This document shows positions 28,495-37,130 of a stretch of 64,000 bases of DNA, piece after piece. The stretch lies in assembly GCA_039029135.1 (NCBI GenBank), contig JBCCGT010000027.1:4672-68671 (forward strand). The letters are read 5' to 3'. The stretch is from JALZVT01 sp039029135. Lineage in GTDB: Bacteria; Pseudomonadota; Gammaproteobacteria; Pseudomonadales; Azotimanducaceae. The notes under the pieces are model-generated. The model saw nothing but the letters and a program-made list of their open reading frames with translations. It was not told the origin of the DNA and did not search any database. Within the stretch, counting starts at the first letter, position 1. Each line of letters opens with the position of its first letter. The position numbers and the translations under genes were made by a program.

Positions 28495-28552
28495 CGCTAG
28501 GCCGCCCGTCTCGAGGAGCACTCGCGGCGGCTCGCGGACCGCAGCGCGCGCG

Positions 28553-29230
28553 TCACAGCCGCAGCGCCTTGCGTACGAAGGGCACGGTCAGCCGCCGCTG
28601 TTCGGCGAGCGCGGCGCGATCGAGGCGCGCGAGCACCGCCAACAGTTCGGGCAGCCCACGCCCGAGGCGCCGCAGGAGATAGGCGACGACCTCTTCGCCG
28701 AGATCCAGGCCGAGCCGGGCGGCGCGCTGACGCAGCACGTGAACCCGATCGTCCTCGCTCAGTTCACTTAGCGTAAGGGCCTGCGCCCCGCGCACCCGCG
28801 AGCCCCAGTCCGCGGTAGCCGTCACAGCGCCGGCAGCCGGTGCTACGGCCGAGCAAACCAGCGGCGTATCTCCCGCGCGCAGAGACTGATACAGGCCAAT
28901 CAGCGCGGCCTCCGCCGCGGGTGTGCCGTGCCAGCGATCCACATCGTCAATCAGCACCGCGTCGAAGGCGCTCAGCCCGTCGAGAGACGCGGCGGCGCTC
29001 GCCGCCGGCACGGCGGATGCTGGTACATAGACCAGCCGCCGCTTGGACGCGCCGCACAGGGCCTGCAGCAGATGCGACTTACCGCGGCCCGAAGGCGCCG
29101 CCAGCCAGACGAACACGCCGCCGGCAAGTGTTTGCAGCGCGTCAACGACGGCGCCGTTGGGGCCCGCAACGAAGGTCTCGAGCGTGAACTCGTCGCGCAG
29201 CTCGAATGGCAGTGGTAGCTGCGCGCTCAC
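28553..29230 (-). CDS. hda: DnaA regulatory inactivator Hda
   Basis: AAA+ DnaA homologue that, bound to the DNA-loaded beta clamp, promotes hydrolysis of DnaA-ATP and so limits re-initiation. 225 residues from the GTG at 29230. The clamp-binding motif QLPLPF is at residues 4-9. A Walker A-like segment (APSGRGKSHLL) and Walker B (AVLIDDVDRW) follow; there is no DnaA DNA-binding domain IV. The start overlaps the preceding gene's stop (GTGA). In Pseudomonas hda is also next to DUF2066 and purM. Confidence 0.92.
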   Translation of the reverse strand: MSAQLPLPFELRDEFTLETFVAGPNGAVVDALQTLAGGVFVWLAAPSGRGKSHLLQALCGASKRRLVYVPASAVPAASAAASLDGLSAFDAVLIDDVDRWHGTPAAEAALIGLYQSLRAGDTPLVCSAVAPAAGAVTATADWGSRVRGAQALTLSELSEDDRVHVLRQRAARLGLDLGEEVVAYLLRRLGRGLPELLAVLARLDRAALAEQRRLTVPFVRKALRL

Positions 29231-29787
29231 TGGCGGCCATGCCGCCAGGCGCGCGCGCCCCAGGTAACGACGTAGTCCGCGCCCGAGGCCACCCCCAGCA
29301 CCGCGAGCACATAGAACAGGTGCGGATCGAGCACAAGGAGCGCCCAGTCGCTCAGCGGCGAGACCCGCAGCAGATGCAGTAGCACAAGCGACAGTGTGGC
29401 AATGGCGATCGCCGTGTTGGCCTTGGAGAGAAAGGTCGGGCGGAAGTTGGTCTTCTCGAACAGCGCCCGATACAGTGCCGCGCCCAGCAGAATGATCGCG
29501 TCGCGGGCGAGCACGATGATCCCGACCCACAGCGGCACGTGCCCCTGCAGCATAAACACGATCATCAGCGCAGAGACCAGAAGCTTGTCCGCGATGGGGT
29601 CCAGCGCCACGCCCACGTCGCTGCTCCAGTCGTAGCGGCGCGCCAGCGCGCCGTCTATCGCATCAGAGACGCCGGCGATGACCGTCAGCAGCAGCGCGAG
29701 ACCATAGCTTTCGCGCCACATCAGCAGCACGATCGGTATGACCAGCAGAATACGAAAGATCGTGATGACATTCGGCAAATGGTGCAT
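29227..29787 (-). CDS. CDP-alcohol phosphatidyltransferase (PgsA-like)
   Basis: 186-residue integral membrane enzyme with about five helices. The family motif D-x2-DG-x2-AR-x8-G-x3-D-x3-D is complete (SDAIDGALARR followed by DVGVALDPIAD). The sequence and opening (LPNVITIFRILLVIPIVL) resemble phosphatidylglycerophosphate synthase PgsA; cardiolipin synthase of the same fold is an alternative. It lies in the order DUF2066, this gene, hda, each nearly abutting the next. Confidence 0.88.
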   Translation of the reverse strand: MHHLPNVITIFRILLVIPIVLLMWRESYGLALLLTVIAGVSDAIDGALARRYDWSSDVGVALDPIADKLLVSALMIVFMLQGHVPLWVGIIVLARDAIILLGAALYRALFEKTNFRPTFLSKANTAIAIATLSLVLLHLLRVSPLSDWALLVLDPHLFYVLAVLGVASGADYVVTWGARAWRHGRQ

Positions 29788-29796
29788 CGCGCACGC

Positions 29797-30969
29797 TCAG
29801 TCCTGCCAGCTGACCTGCAAAACGCCGGCGGGCGTAGACAGCACGGGCTCGGCGCCGAGCGGTACAGGCTGCGCTGTAACTGCCGTGGACAGCGGGTCAC
29901 CGCTGCGCTCGATCGCCACGAGACGCGCATCCACCGCCAATAGCTGCAGAAATTTGGCCGCATCGCTGCCGGTCGTCACGTCGACCAGCAGGCTAGAGCC
30001 GCGCAGCTCGCGGACCGCCACCTCGGATACATAGCTGAGGCTGCCCAGGTACTTCAGCACGCCGCCATAGGCGGCGACGCTCGCGATGCCGGCGATCTCG
30101 AGCGCGAGCTGGCCGCCGCGGCCGCCGGCGACGGTGAACTGCGCCACCAGGGCATCGGCGATCATGTCCACGGGCGCGAGCGCGACGTTTGCGAGCCCTC
30201 CGGACAGCCGCAGCCGCTGAGGCCGCTCGCCCTGCTGCGCGGTCCAGCGAACCAACCAGTTGTCGTCGCCCAGAGACTCAACCCGACCGAGCAGGCTGAT
30301 CTGCGCATCGTAGCGGGCACCGGCGCGGGCCAGCGCTTCTGGATCGCCACGCAGGGCAGCGCGCGCCGTGATGTTGGCCACGTCCACCGCATCGCCGCCG
30401 GGCAGCGTCATGGGCAGCCCGCGCCAGCGGCTGTGTGCCAGCAGCGCATCGGCCAGCGGATGCTGGGCGTCGCTGATCAGACGCTGCTCGCCGCCGTCGT
30501 CCTCCAGCAGCCACAGCACGACGCGCGGCCGATTGAGCGGCCATAGCGGTAGCGCGGCGGCCGCCTGCAGCCGCCGCAGGGCCGCGGGCACGAAGGTCAC
30601 CTCGAGCTCAGTGATCGGCTGTCCCCAGTCGTCGAAGCGCTGGGTACGCACATAGCGGTATTGACTGAAATAGTCTTCCGGATTCGCGGTGGCCTTCGCG
30701 ACCGGCGGCGAATCGGCAACGTCCGTGAGTCCCGTGAGCCGCGTGAGCATCACCCGCAGACCCTGTCCAGCCGCGGTGCGGCGATCTTCTGCGCTGCGGG
30801 AAGCGACCGGCACGTTGACCCGATAAAAATTGTCGGGCAGCGCCGCCGCCGCCGATCCCGCGCCGAAGCTCAGGGCAATCACAAGCCACGTCAGCAGCCC
30901 CGTCAGGCAGGCGGCCAAGGGCGCGGCGATCGGTGGCCAGCCCTGACTCGATCGAAGGCGCTGGGTCAT
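29797..30969 (-). CDS. DUF2066 domain envelope protein
   Basis: 390 residues with a long N-terminal region and a signal-like hydrophobic stretch (about 17-43, LAACLTGLLTWLVIALSFG...), ending AAAALPDNFYRVNVPVASRS, the usual DUF2066 opening. DUF2066 proteins occur beside purM and hda across gammaproteobacteria; their role is unknown. It is divergent from purM with a 209-bp gap. Periplasmic location is inferred from the signal. Confidence 0.85.
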   Translation of the reverse strand: MTQRLRSSQGWPPIAAPLAACLTGLLTWLVIALSFGAGSAAAALPDNFYRVNVPVASRSAEDRRTAAGQGLRVMLTRLTGLTDVADSPPVAKATANPEDYFSQYRYVRTQRFDDWGQPITELEVTFVPAALRRLQAAAALPLWPLNRPRVVLWLLEDDGGEQRLISDAQHPLADALLAHSRWRGLPMTLPGGDAVDVANITARAALRGDPEALARAGARYDAQISLLGRVESLGDDNWLVRWTAQQGERPQRLRLSGGLANVALAPVDMIADALVAQFTVAGGRGGQLALEIAGIASVAAYGGVLKYLGSLSYVSEVAVRELRGSSLLVDVTTGSDAAKFLQLLAVDARLVAIERSGDPLSTAVTAQPVPLGAEPVLSTPAGVLQVSWQD

Positions 30970-31178
30970 GAAGTTTCCGGGGAGCGTTGCAACAGCCGCC
31001 TAGTTTAGCGCAAGCCCGGTCGCGGCCGCTGCGGCGGGCGCCGTCGGCCGGAGTCCGGTCTGAGCAGGCCAATCTGATAGACTCGCCGCCCTCGCGAGCG
31101 CCTGCCGGGCACCGCAGACGGCCCGATCCCGGGCGACATCGACCAGCGACTCGCAACTCGAAGAGGACACGCACAAGC

Positions 31179-32195
31179 ATGAGCAAGGCCCCGACGAACG
31201 GCCCGGGCAGGAGCCTTACCTATCGCGACGCAGGCGTCGACATCGACGCCGGCAACGCGCTGATTGAGCGCATCGCGCCGGCCGCAGCGCGCACCCGGCG
31301 GCCAGAGATCCTGAGCGACGTCGGCGGCTTCGCAGCGCTCGCGCGCCTGCCCGAGAAGTACGAAGAGCCCGTGCTCGTCACGGGCACCGACGGGGTCGGC
31401 ACCAAGCTCAAGCTCGCGATCGATCACGACGCACACGACACGGTCGGCCAGGACCTGGTGGCAATGTGTGTCAACGACGTGCTGGTGACGGGCGCGGAGC
31501 CGTTTCTGTTTCTGGACTACTACGCCACGGCCGCCCTCGAGGTCGACGTCGCCGAGCGCGTCATCAAGGGCATAGCGGCCGCGTGTGAGCTAGCGGGCTG
31601 CGCCCTGGCCGGCGGAGAGACCGCGGAGATGCCGGGCTTTTACAGTCGCGGCGACTACGATCTCGCGGGTTTTTGTATCGGCGTGGCGGAGCGAGCTCGC
31701 ATCGTCGACGGCAAGCGCATACGGGCGGGCGACGTTCTGCTAGGACTGCCGTCGAGCGGCGCCCATTCCAACGGCTATTCCCTTATTCGCCGTGTCCTTG
31801 AACAGCAGGCGCTGAGCGCAAACGATCCGCTTGTCGAGCAGCTGCTGGCGCCGACCCGCATCTACGCCCGCTCGATACTCGCGCTGCAGGACGCGGTCAC
31901 TATCAACGGCATGGCACACATCACCGGCGGCGGTCTGCCGGAAAACCTGCCGCGCATGTTTCCGCGCGATAGCGGGCTCGCCGCCGAGCTCGACTACGCG
32001 AGCTGGCAGCGGCCCGAGCTGTTCAGCTGGCTGCAGCAGGCCGGCAACATCGAAGAGGCAGAGCTGTTGCGCACGTTTAACTGCGGCATCGGTTTCGTCA
32101 TCTGCGTTCGCGCCGAGGATGCGGACGCGGCAACCGCGGCGCTGAAGGCCGCCGGCGAAGCGCCTGTGCACATCGGCGAGGTCGTCCCAGTCTGA
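31179..32195 (+). CDS. purM: Phosphoribosylformylglycinamidine cyclo-ligase
   Basis: AIR synthetase of purine synthesis, using ATP to cyclise FGAM. 338 residues from ATG 31179 (SLTYRDAGVDIDAGN). Conserved VTGTDGVGTKLKLA, GQDLVAMCVNDVLVTGAEPLF-like segment, GGETAEMPGFY and HITGGGLPENLPR are all present. An in-frame ATG at 30987 would add 64 unrelated residues. purN, its usual operon partner, is not downstream; a dehalogenase follows instead. Confidence 0.96.
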   Translation: MSKAPTNGPGRSLTYRDAGVDIDAGNALIERIAPAAARTRRPEILSDVGGFAALARLPEKYEEPVLVTGTDGVGTKLKLAIDHDAHDTVGQDLVAMCVNDVLVTGAEPFLFLDYYATAALEVDVAERVIKGIAAACELAGCALAGGETAEMPGFYSRGDYDLAGFCIGVAERARIVDGKRIRAGDVLLGLPSSGAHSNGYSLIRRVLEQQALSANDPLVEQLLAPTRIYARSILALQDAVTINGMAHITGGGLPENLPRMFPRDSGLAAELDYASWQRPELFSWLQQAGNIEEAELLRTFNCGIGFVICVRAEDADAATAALKAAGEAPVHIGEVVPV

Positions 32196-32312
32196 CCGGC
32201 TAGGCTTCTGCATCGGGGCGCGTCGGCGCGAGCCAGCAGCAATCCCGGCGGACAACAACACGACGACTGCGATAGGGTTCGGCTCGGGAGCTGAATCTGG
32301 GAGAGCCTCGCC

Positions 32313-33284
32313 GTGACCGAGTTCGTTCGCACCAGCGATGACAACTTCGCTGCGCTAACCGATTTCAACCATTCACCGAACTACCACGCGTGGCAGGACC
32401 TGCGCATGCACTACGTCGACGAGGGTCCGAAGGACGCACCCGTCGCGCTGCTGCTGCACGGCATGCCCACCTGGTCTTATCTGTATCGCGACATGATCCC
32501 GCCGCTGCTGGACGCCGGCTATCGCTGCATCGCGCCCGATCACATGGGTTTCGGCCGCTCTGACAAACCGACCGACATTCACTGGTACACGATCGCGCGG
32601 CACACCGAAATCCTCAACTCGCTGATCGTCGCGCTCGACTTGAATCACATCACGCTGTTTTGCCAGGACTGGGGCGGGCCGACGGGCCTGGCGCAGGCCG
32701 CGATGCTGCCGCAGCGCTTCGATCATCTGGTGATCATGAACACCTGGCTGCATCACGACGAATACCGCTACTCCGAGGGCATAACGCGCTGGAACGCGGG
32801 CTGGCAGCCGGGCGGTCGGTTCGACCTGAAACAGCCCGATCTGGGCCTGATGATGTGCATGACGGCCGGGCTGATGTCCTTCGAGGAATTCAACGCCGCC
32901 TTTCGCGAAGGGGCGCAGGCCAATCTGAGCGGCGACGCCGCGACCATGTACGCCGGCTACAGCGCGCCCTATCGCGGCCTGCCGGATGCCGGGTTCAACG
33001 GCTTCCGGCGCTTTCCCTTGTCAATCCCGCTCGACAGCTATCACAACGGCAACGCCGCGGCGCAGGCGCTGCACTACCGGACGCTGCTCGACTGGAACAA
33101 GGGCTGCCACTTCATCTGGGGCACAACGGACGATGTGTTCACCGAAGCGTGGGGACGCGACTGGGCGGGGCGCATGAACGCGCCCTTCGACGCCATCGCC
33201 GACGCCGGCCACTTTCTGCAGAACACCCACGGCGCGCAGGTCGTTGAGCTGATGCTGAGCCGTCGCGCGGCCGCCGCGGGCTAG
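32313..33284 (+). CDS. dhaA: Haloalkane dehalogenase
   Basis: Alpha/beta hydrolase predicted to cleave carbon-halogen bonds hydrolytically, releasing an alcohol and halide. 323 residues: oxyanion segment HGMPTWS (about 49-55), nucleophile Asp119 followed by the halide-stabilising Trp120 in FCQDWGGPTG, acid in the GTTDDVF region (about 273-274) and His300 in AGHFLQ. The DW pair separates it from epoxide hydrolases in general. Start is GTG 32313, with GGGAGAG about 8 bp upstream. No signal peptide. It marks the left edge of the accessory island. The enzyme could also act in a non-halogen pathway. Confidence 0.85.
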   Translation: MTEFVRTSDDNFAALTDFNHSPNYHAWQDLRMHYVDEGPKDAPVALLLHGMPTWSYLYRDMIPPLLDAGYRCIAPDHMGFGRSDKPTDIHWYTIARHTEILNSLIVALDLNHITLFCQDWGGPTGLAQAAMLPQRFDHLVIMNTWLHHDEYRYSEGITRWNAGWQPGGRFDLKQPDLGLMMCMTAGLMSFEEFNAAFREGAQANLSGDAATMYAGYSAPYRGLPDAGFNGFRRFPLSIPLDSYHNGNAAAQALHYRTLLDWNKGCHFIWGTTDDVFTEAWGRDWAGRMNAPFDAIADAGHFLQNTHGAQVVELMLSRRAAAAG

Positions 33285-34444
33285 CCGCCGGTCGCACGGT
33301 CGAGCTGGCCGCCGTACTCGAGCTCGAAATCGCGATAGACCGCGTGATAGTGGCCCCCGTCTGCCCCGACGGCGCCTTCGGTCGAGAACTCGACAAGCAG
33401 GCGAGGCCCCTGAATGCGGAAATAAAGCTCGCCCGCGCCGTTCGTGCCGCCCAGCCAGACGAGGCGCAGCTGATCCATCGAGCTCTCGATCTCATCCAGG
33501 CGCCGCGCCGCAGCACCTGGGGGTTGCAGGCGTACGAAGTGCGCGACGAGCCCCAAAAGTTCGTCGCGCCGGGATGCGTCGAGCAGCGCCGCACTCAGTC
33601 CTTCAATCGGTGGCACAAATCCGTCCCGCTGCGCGCCGGCAAAGACCTCGTCCGGTCGTTCGCCGACGGCCGCGGCCGCAAGCTGGTCCACGGGTAAGGC
33701 CGCCGCAAACGCCACGGCGTCGTCGAGCAGTGCATCGAAGGGCGAAAACTCCCGCTCGTCGAGCGCAAACGTCGCCGGCTCGATGCCGAAGAATCCGGGA
33801 GAAGCGCTAACGACCTGGCCGTCGTCGTAGCTCAGATTGATCGCGAGGTGGTGACCGCCAAACTGCAGCCCCCAGGGTTCGCTCGTACTGGGCTCGCCGA
33901 AGAACGCCAGCCAATAGTTCGCATCGCTCCAACCGATGTATGGCCCCTCGATGGTGTCGCCGAGGATCCGGTCCGCAGCGACGATGTCTGAAGCCAGGCC
34001 ATAGCCGCGGCGACCGAGCGCGGCGGCGAGAACGCGCAGTCCTAGAACGCGCTGGGCGTCGTCCAGATCGCCAAAGCGCAGACCGTTGCGCGCGAAGTCG
34101 GTGATTCCCGAGGGCAGATTCGACCAATTGCGGCGCAGCTCGCTGTCGATGGGCAGCACCGCCCGCTCCCGCTGTTCCGGCGTCAACGCGGCAAATAGGT
34201 TTTGAGTCGCAACAAAGGCGGTCGCAGGGCCGGCGAGTAGTTCGTCGGGATAGGCGCTGAACGGGCCCACAGGGCGGCCGTCGCGCGCGCCGCCGCTCAC
34301 ATCGGTCAACTCCGAGCAACCACATAACACCAGCAGGATGCAGCTTTGCAGCAAGCTGCTGATGCTCGAACGATCGCGGGCGCCGGGTAGGCGCAGTCGG
34401 CGGCGTCGCCGCAGAAGCGAGGGGGTTGAGGTCCGTGTCGGCAT
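33281..34444 (-). CDS. DUF3500 lipoprotein
   Basis: 387 residues of the DUF3500 family, recognisable by WGLQFGGHHLAINL and GHYHAVYRDFELEYG. A basic N-region is followed by a hydrophobic run ending LVLCGCSEL, a likely lipobox, so it is probably a lipoprotein. The His-rich GGHH and GHYH motifs suggest a metal site. DUF3500 is widespread in marine bacteria with unknown function. Its stop shares the palindrome CTAG with the convergent dehalogenase stop. Confidence 0.85.
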   Translation of the reverse strand: MPTRTSTPSLLRRRRRLRLPGARDRSSISSLLQSCILLVLCGCSELTDVSGGARDGRPVGPFSAYPDELLAGPATAFVATQNLFAALTPEQRERAVLPIDSELRRNWSNLPSGITDFARNGLRFGDLDDAQRVLGLRVLAAALGRRGYGLASDIVAADRILGDTIEGPYIGWSDANYWLAFFGEPSTSEPWGLQFGGHHLAINLSYDDGQVVSASPGFFGIEPATFALDEREFSPFDALLDDAVAFAAALPVDQLAAAAVGERPDEVFAGAQRDGFVPPIEGLSAALLDASRRDELLGLVAHFVRLQPPGAAARRLDEIESSMDQLRLVWLGGTNGAGELYFRIQGPRLLVEFSTEGAVGADGGHYHAVYRDFELEYGGQLDRATGG

Positions 34445-34522
34445 CCTGAGATTGCCTCTCGATCATGATTGCGCCAGTGAGCCAGCGCTGGCGGTAAACT
34501 GCAATCAGCAACGGAGCCGAGC

Positions 34523-35560
34523 ATGCCGACGACTGATACGTCCCGCGCCAAAGCGCTGATTCTCAACTATCAAACGGAACTAGAGCGCGCCGGGCGAGAA
34601 CACCGGGACGAGGACGGGTTCGCCGAAGTCATCGCGGGGTTCGCCCACGAGGATCTTCACTGGTACGGGGTGCATCCATTCGGCGAGCGGCACGGTTCGC
34701 ACGCGGTGGCACGCGCGTTTTGGGCACCGCTATGCGGGTCGTTCGAGCGGTTGCAGCGACGCCAGGACATTTTCTTCGCCGGCCGGAATGCGAGCGACGA
34801 CGCGCTCTGGGTCGTCAGCATGGGACACCTGATGGGTCTGTTTGACAGGCCATTTCTGGGCATACCGCCCACTGGTCGAGTAGCCATGCTCCGCTACGCG
34901 GAATTTTGCCACGTCACCGAGGACCGGATCGCACGCGCTAGCCTGTTTGTTGATCTGATCGGTCTGATGCAACAGAGCGGCCTGAGTCCACTGCCCGCCG
35001 CGACAGGTCAGCACTTCGTCTATCCAGGGCCGCGCACCCACGATGGGCTACAGCTTGCGGATGCCGATCCCGTGGAGTCGGCTGCAACGCTCAGCCTCAT
35101 CGATCGCATGGTCGACGATCTAAGCGCGCTCAACTTGAGCGGCGAGGATCGATGTCCGCCGGAATATCTCGCGCGCACCTGGCACGATGACATGCTTTGG
35201 TACGGCCCCGCCGGCATCGGCGCCACCTACACCATAGAGCGATACCAGGCACAGCATCAGTATCCGTTTCGTACTGGCTTAACGGACAAAGTGTTCAACG
35301 GGCACATCTGTCGCTGCGCCGAGGGCAACTACGGCGGATTCTTCGGCTGGCCTAACCTGACGAATCGCGCTGCAGGCGGATTTCTTGGTCTGCCTGCCAG
35401 CGACAAGGCAGCAGACATGCGGGTCGTAGACATCTATCGCAGGGACGGCGACAAGCTGGCAGAGAACTGGGTGCTGATCGACCTACCGCACTGGCTGCTA
35501 CAGCAGGGGGTGAATGTCTTGGAACGCAGCCGCGAGCTGACCCAGGCGTCGTTCGAATGA
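34523..35560 (+). CDS. Tandem NTF2/SnoaL-like protein A
   Basis: 345 residues that appear to be two NTF2-like cone folds joined by a linker. Domain 1 (about 25-155) contains HEDLHWYGVHPFG and FLGIPPTGRVAMLRYAEF. Domain 2 (about 190-335) contains WYGPAGIGATYTIERY, GWPNLTNRAAGGFLGLP and ENWVLIDLPHWLLQQGV. The same blocks recur in the next two genes. The fold is used for hydrolysis, isomerisation and small-molecule binding; the reaction here is unknown. ATG 34523 follows ACGGAG; the stop overlaps the next ATG (ATGA), so A and B are coupled. Confidence 0.8.
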   Translation: MPTTDTSRAKALILNYQTELERAGREHRDEDGFAEVIAGFAHEDLHWYGVHPFGERHGSHAVARAFWAPLCGSFERLQRRQDIFFAGRNASDDALWVVSMGHLMGLFDRPFLGIPPTGRVAMLRYAEFCHVTEDRIARASLFVDLIGLMQQSGLSPLPAATGQHFVYPGPRTHDGLQLADADPVESAATLSLIDRMVDDLSALNLSGEDRCPPEYLARTWHDDMLWYGPAGIGATYTIERYQAQHQYPFRTGLTDKVFNGHICRCAEGNYGGFFGWPNLTNRAAGGFLGLPASDKAADMRVVDIYRRDGDKLAENWVLIDLPHWLLQQGVNVLERSRELTQASFE

Positions 35561-36576
35561 ACGCTCCGCATGACCATCACAAGGCCCAACTTGAACCCCT
35601 GCGCGCGGCGCTCTACGACTTCGACCACAATGCTGTCGAACGGGCCTTGCGCGACATCGTTCATGACAACGCACTGATTCAGCTCGGCTGGCCGTTCGAG
35701 ACGCTCGCAGACACCCAGGCGTTACTCGAGCGCGCCTATTCACCGCTCGCGAGTGCGTGGCCAGATCTGGAGCGCCGCGACCAGATCATCATCGCCGGTA
35801 GCTGTGGGTCCGGCGCGTACTGGGTCGGTTGCTGTGGTTACTATCTGGGCACGTTTGCACGGCCTTGGCTCAATATTCCACCCACGCAGCGTCCGGTCGC
35901 CATGCGCTATCACGAGTTTTTTCGTTTCGTCGACGAACGCGTCGTCGAGATTCAGGCGGTGTGGGATATCCCTGAAGTCATGCAGCAGGCTGGCGTGTGG
36001 CCACTGGCACCCGCGCTGGGCCGCGAGTGGCGAGCGCCAGGACCGGCGACCCAAGACGGGAAAGACGCGACGCCGCGCGACGCCGAACGCAGCGCCGCTA
36101 GCGTCGAGCTGGTCAATCGCATGCTCATCGGATTGAGCCGCTTCGCCGAAGGCGGTGCAGCCGCGATGGAACTGCCACGCTACTGGCATCCCCGCTGCAG
36201 CTGGTATGGCCCAAGCGGCATTGGCACGGCACGCGGTATTGACGGATTTAGAATGTTCCACCAAATCCCGTTCTTGAACGGTATGCCCGACCGCGTCGGC
36301 TCGGGTGACACCGGGCACCTGTTCGGTGACAACGACTATGTGGGATTCACCGCGTGGCCGGGCATGCACATGACATTGAGCGGCGACGGTTGGTTGGGTG
36401 TCGCGCCAGCGGGACAGCCGATCACGATGCGCAGCCTGGACTTCTGGCGCTGCGAAAACGGTTTGATCCGCGAAAACTGGGTGCTTATCGATCTGCTCGA
36501 CGTCTTTCGTCAACTCGGTGTCGACGTGCTCGCACGCATGCGCGAGCTCAGCAATCCGGGTCTCGACGCGCGCTAG
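35557..36576 (+). CDS. Tandem NTF2/SnoaL-like protein B
   Basis: 339 residues, paralogous to the preceding gene over both domains. Domain 1 shows RDQIIIAGSCGSGAYWVG and WLNIPPTQRPVAMRYHEFF; domain 2 shows WYGPSGIGTARGIDGF, GWLGVAPAGQPITMRSLDFW and ENWVLIDLLDVFRQLGV. The start overlaps A by four bases. Convergent with gene C, with which it shares a CTAG stop palindrome. No signal peptide. Enzymatic role unknown; a heteromeric complex with A is plausible. Confidence 0.8.
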   Translation: MNAPHDHHKAQLEPLRAALYDFDHNAVERALRDIVHDNALIQLGWPFETLADTQALLERAYSPLASAWPDLERRDQIIIAGSCGSGAYWVGCCGYYLGTFARPWLNIPPTQRPVAMRYHEFFRFVDERVVEIQAVWDIPEVMQQAGVWPLAPALGREWRAPGPATQDGKDATPRDAERSAASVELVNRMLIGLSRFAEGGAAAMELPRYWHPRCSWYGPSGIGTARGIDGFRMFHQIPFLNGMPDRVGSGDTGHLFGDNDYVGFTAWPGMHMTLSGDGWLGVAPAGQPITMRSLDFWRCENGLIRENWVLIDLLDVFRQLGVDVLARMRELSNPGLDAR

Positions 36577-37130
36577 CTATCCTGTGAATGGCTGTCCACT
36601 GACGCATTGCCCTCTGACTGCGCGACGGCAGCAAAGAACTCCGGCGGTTTCGATCCGACGAAACGCAGCACCTTCTCGACATCGTAGCCCGCCTGTTCGA
36701 GGACCCCGAGAATATCGATGAGGACGAGATTCTCGGCCAGCTTGGGCTGGCCATTGTCATCGTCGGCGATGCGCCAGAAATCCATGTAGCGTACTTTGAC
36801 ACCTTCGCCCGTCGCAGGAATTCCGAGCCAGTCGTGCGCAAACGTGGTCGTCTGGTAGCCGGTGCCGGCGACCCAGTCGCCCTCCGCGATTCGCACCACA
36901 TCGTGGGCGTGCTTGTCGGGGAAAGCGCGAATGAACGCAGACCGATAGTCCTCTTCGAACGCTTTGATGCCGCGCTTGGTACCGATGCCCGCTGGACCAT
37001 CCCAAACCATGTCGGCGTGCCAATAGCGCTCCATGAGGCCCAGCACGTTTTGATTTAGCCCGCCGTACATGTCGTCAACGAGCTGCTTGTTCGCCTGTTC
37101 CTTGCTGCGAGCCTCGTCGGAATCGCTCAC
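36573..37130 (-). CDS. Single-domain NTF2/SnoaL-like protein C
   Basis: 185 residues equivalent to domain 2 of proteins A and B: MVWDGPAGIGTKRGIKAFEEDY, TFAHDWLGIPATGEGVKVRYMDFW and AENLVLIDILGVLEQAG. This is the ester cyclase/SnoaL type. The ATG overlaps the stop of the HisD-family gene (ATGA, same strand, C upstream), so C and the dehydrogenase are likely co-translated. That coupling is the best hint to its pathway. Confidence 0.82.
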   Translation of the reverse strand: MSDSDEARSKEQANKQLVDDMYGGLNQNVLGLMERYWHADMVWDGPAGIGTKRGIKAFEEDYRSAFIRAFPDKHAHDVVRIAEGDWVAGTGYQTTTFAHDWLGIPATGEGVKVRYMDFWRIADDDNGQPKLAENLVLIDILGVLEQAGYDVEKVLRFVGSKPPEFFAAVAQSEGNASVDSHSQDS

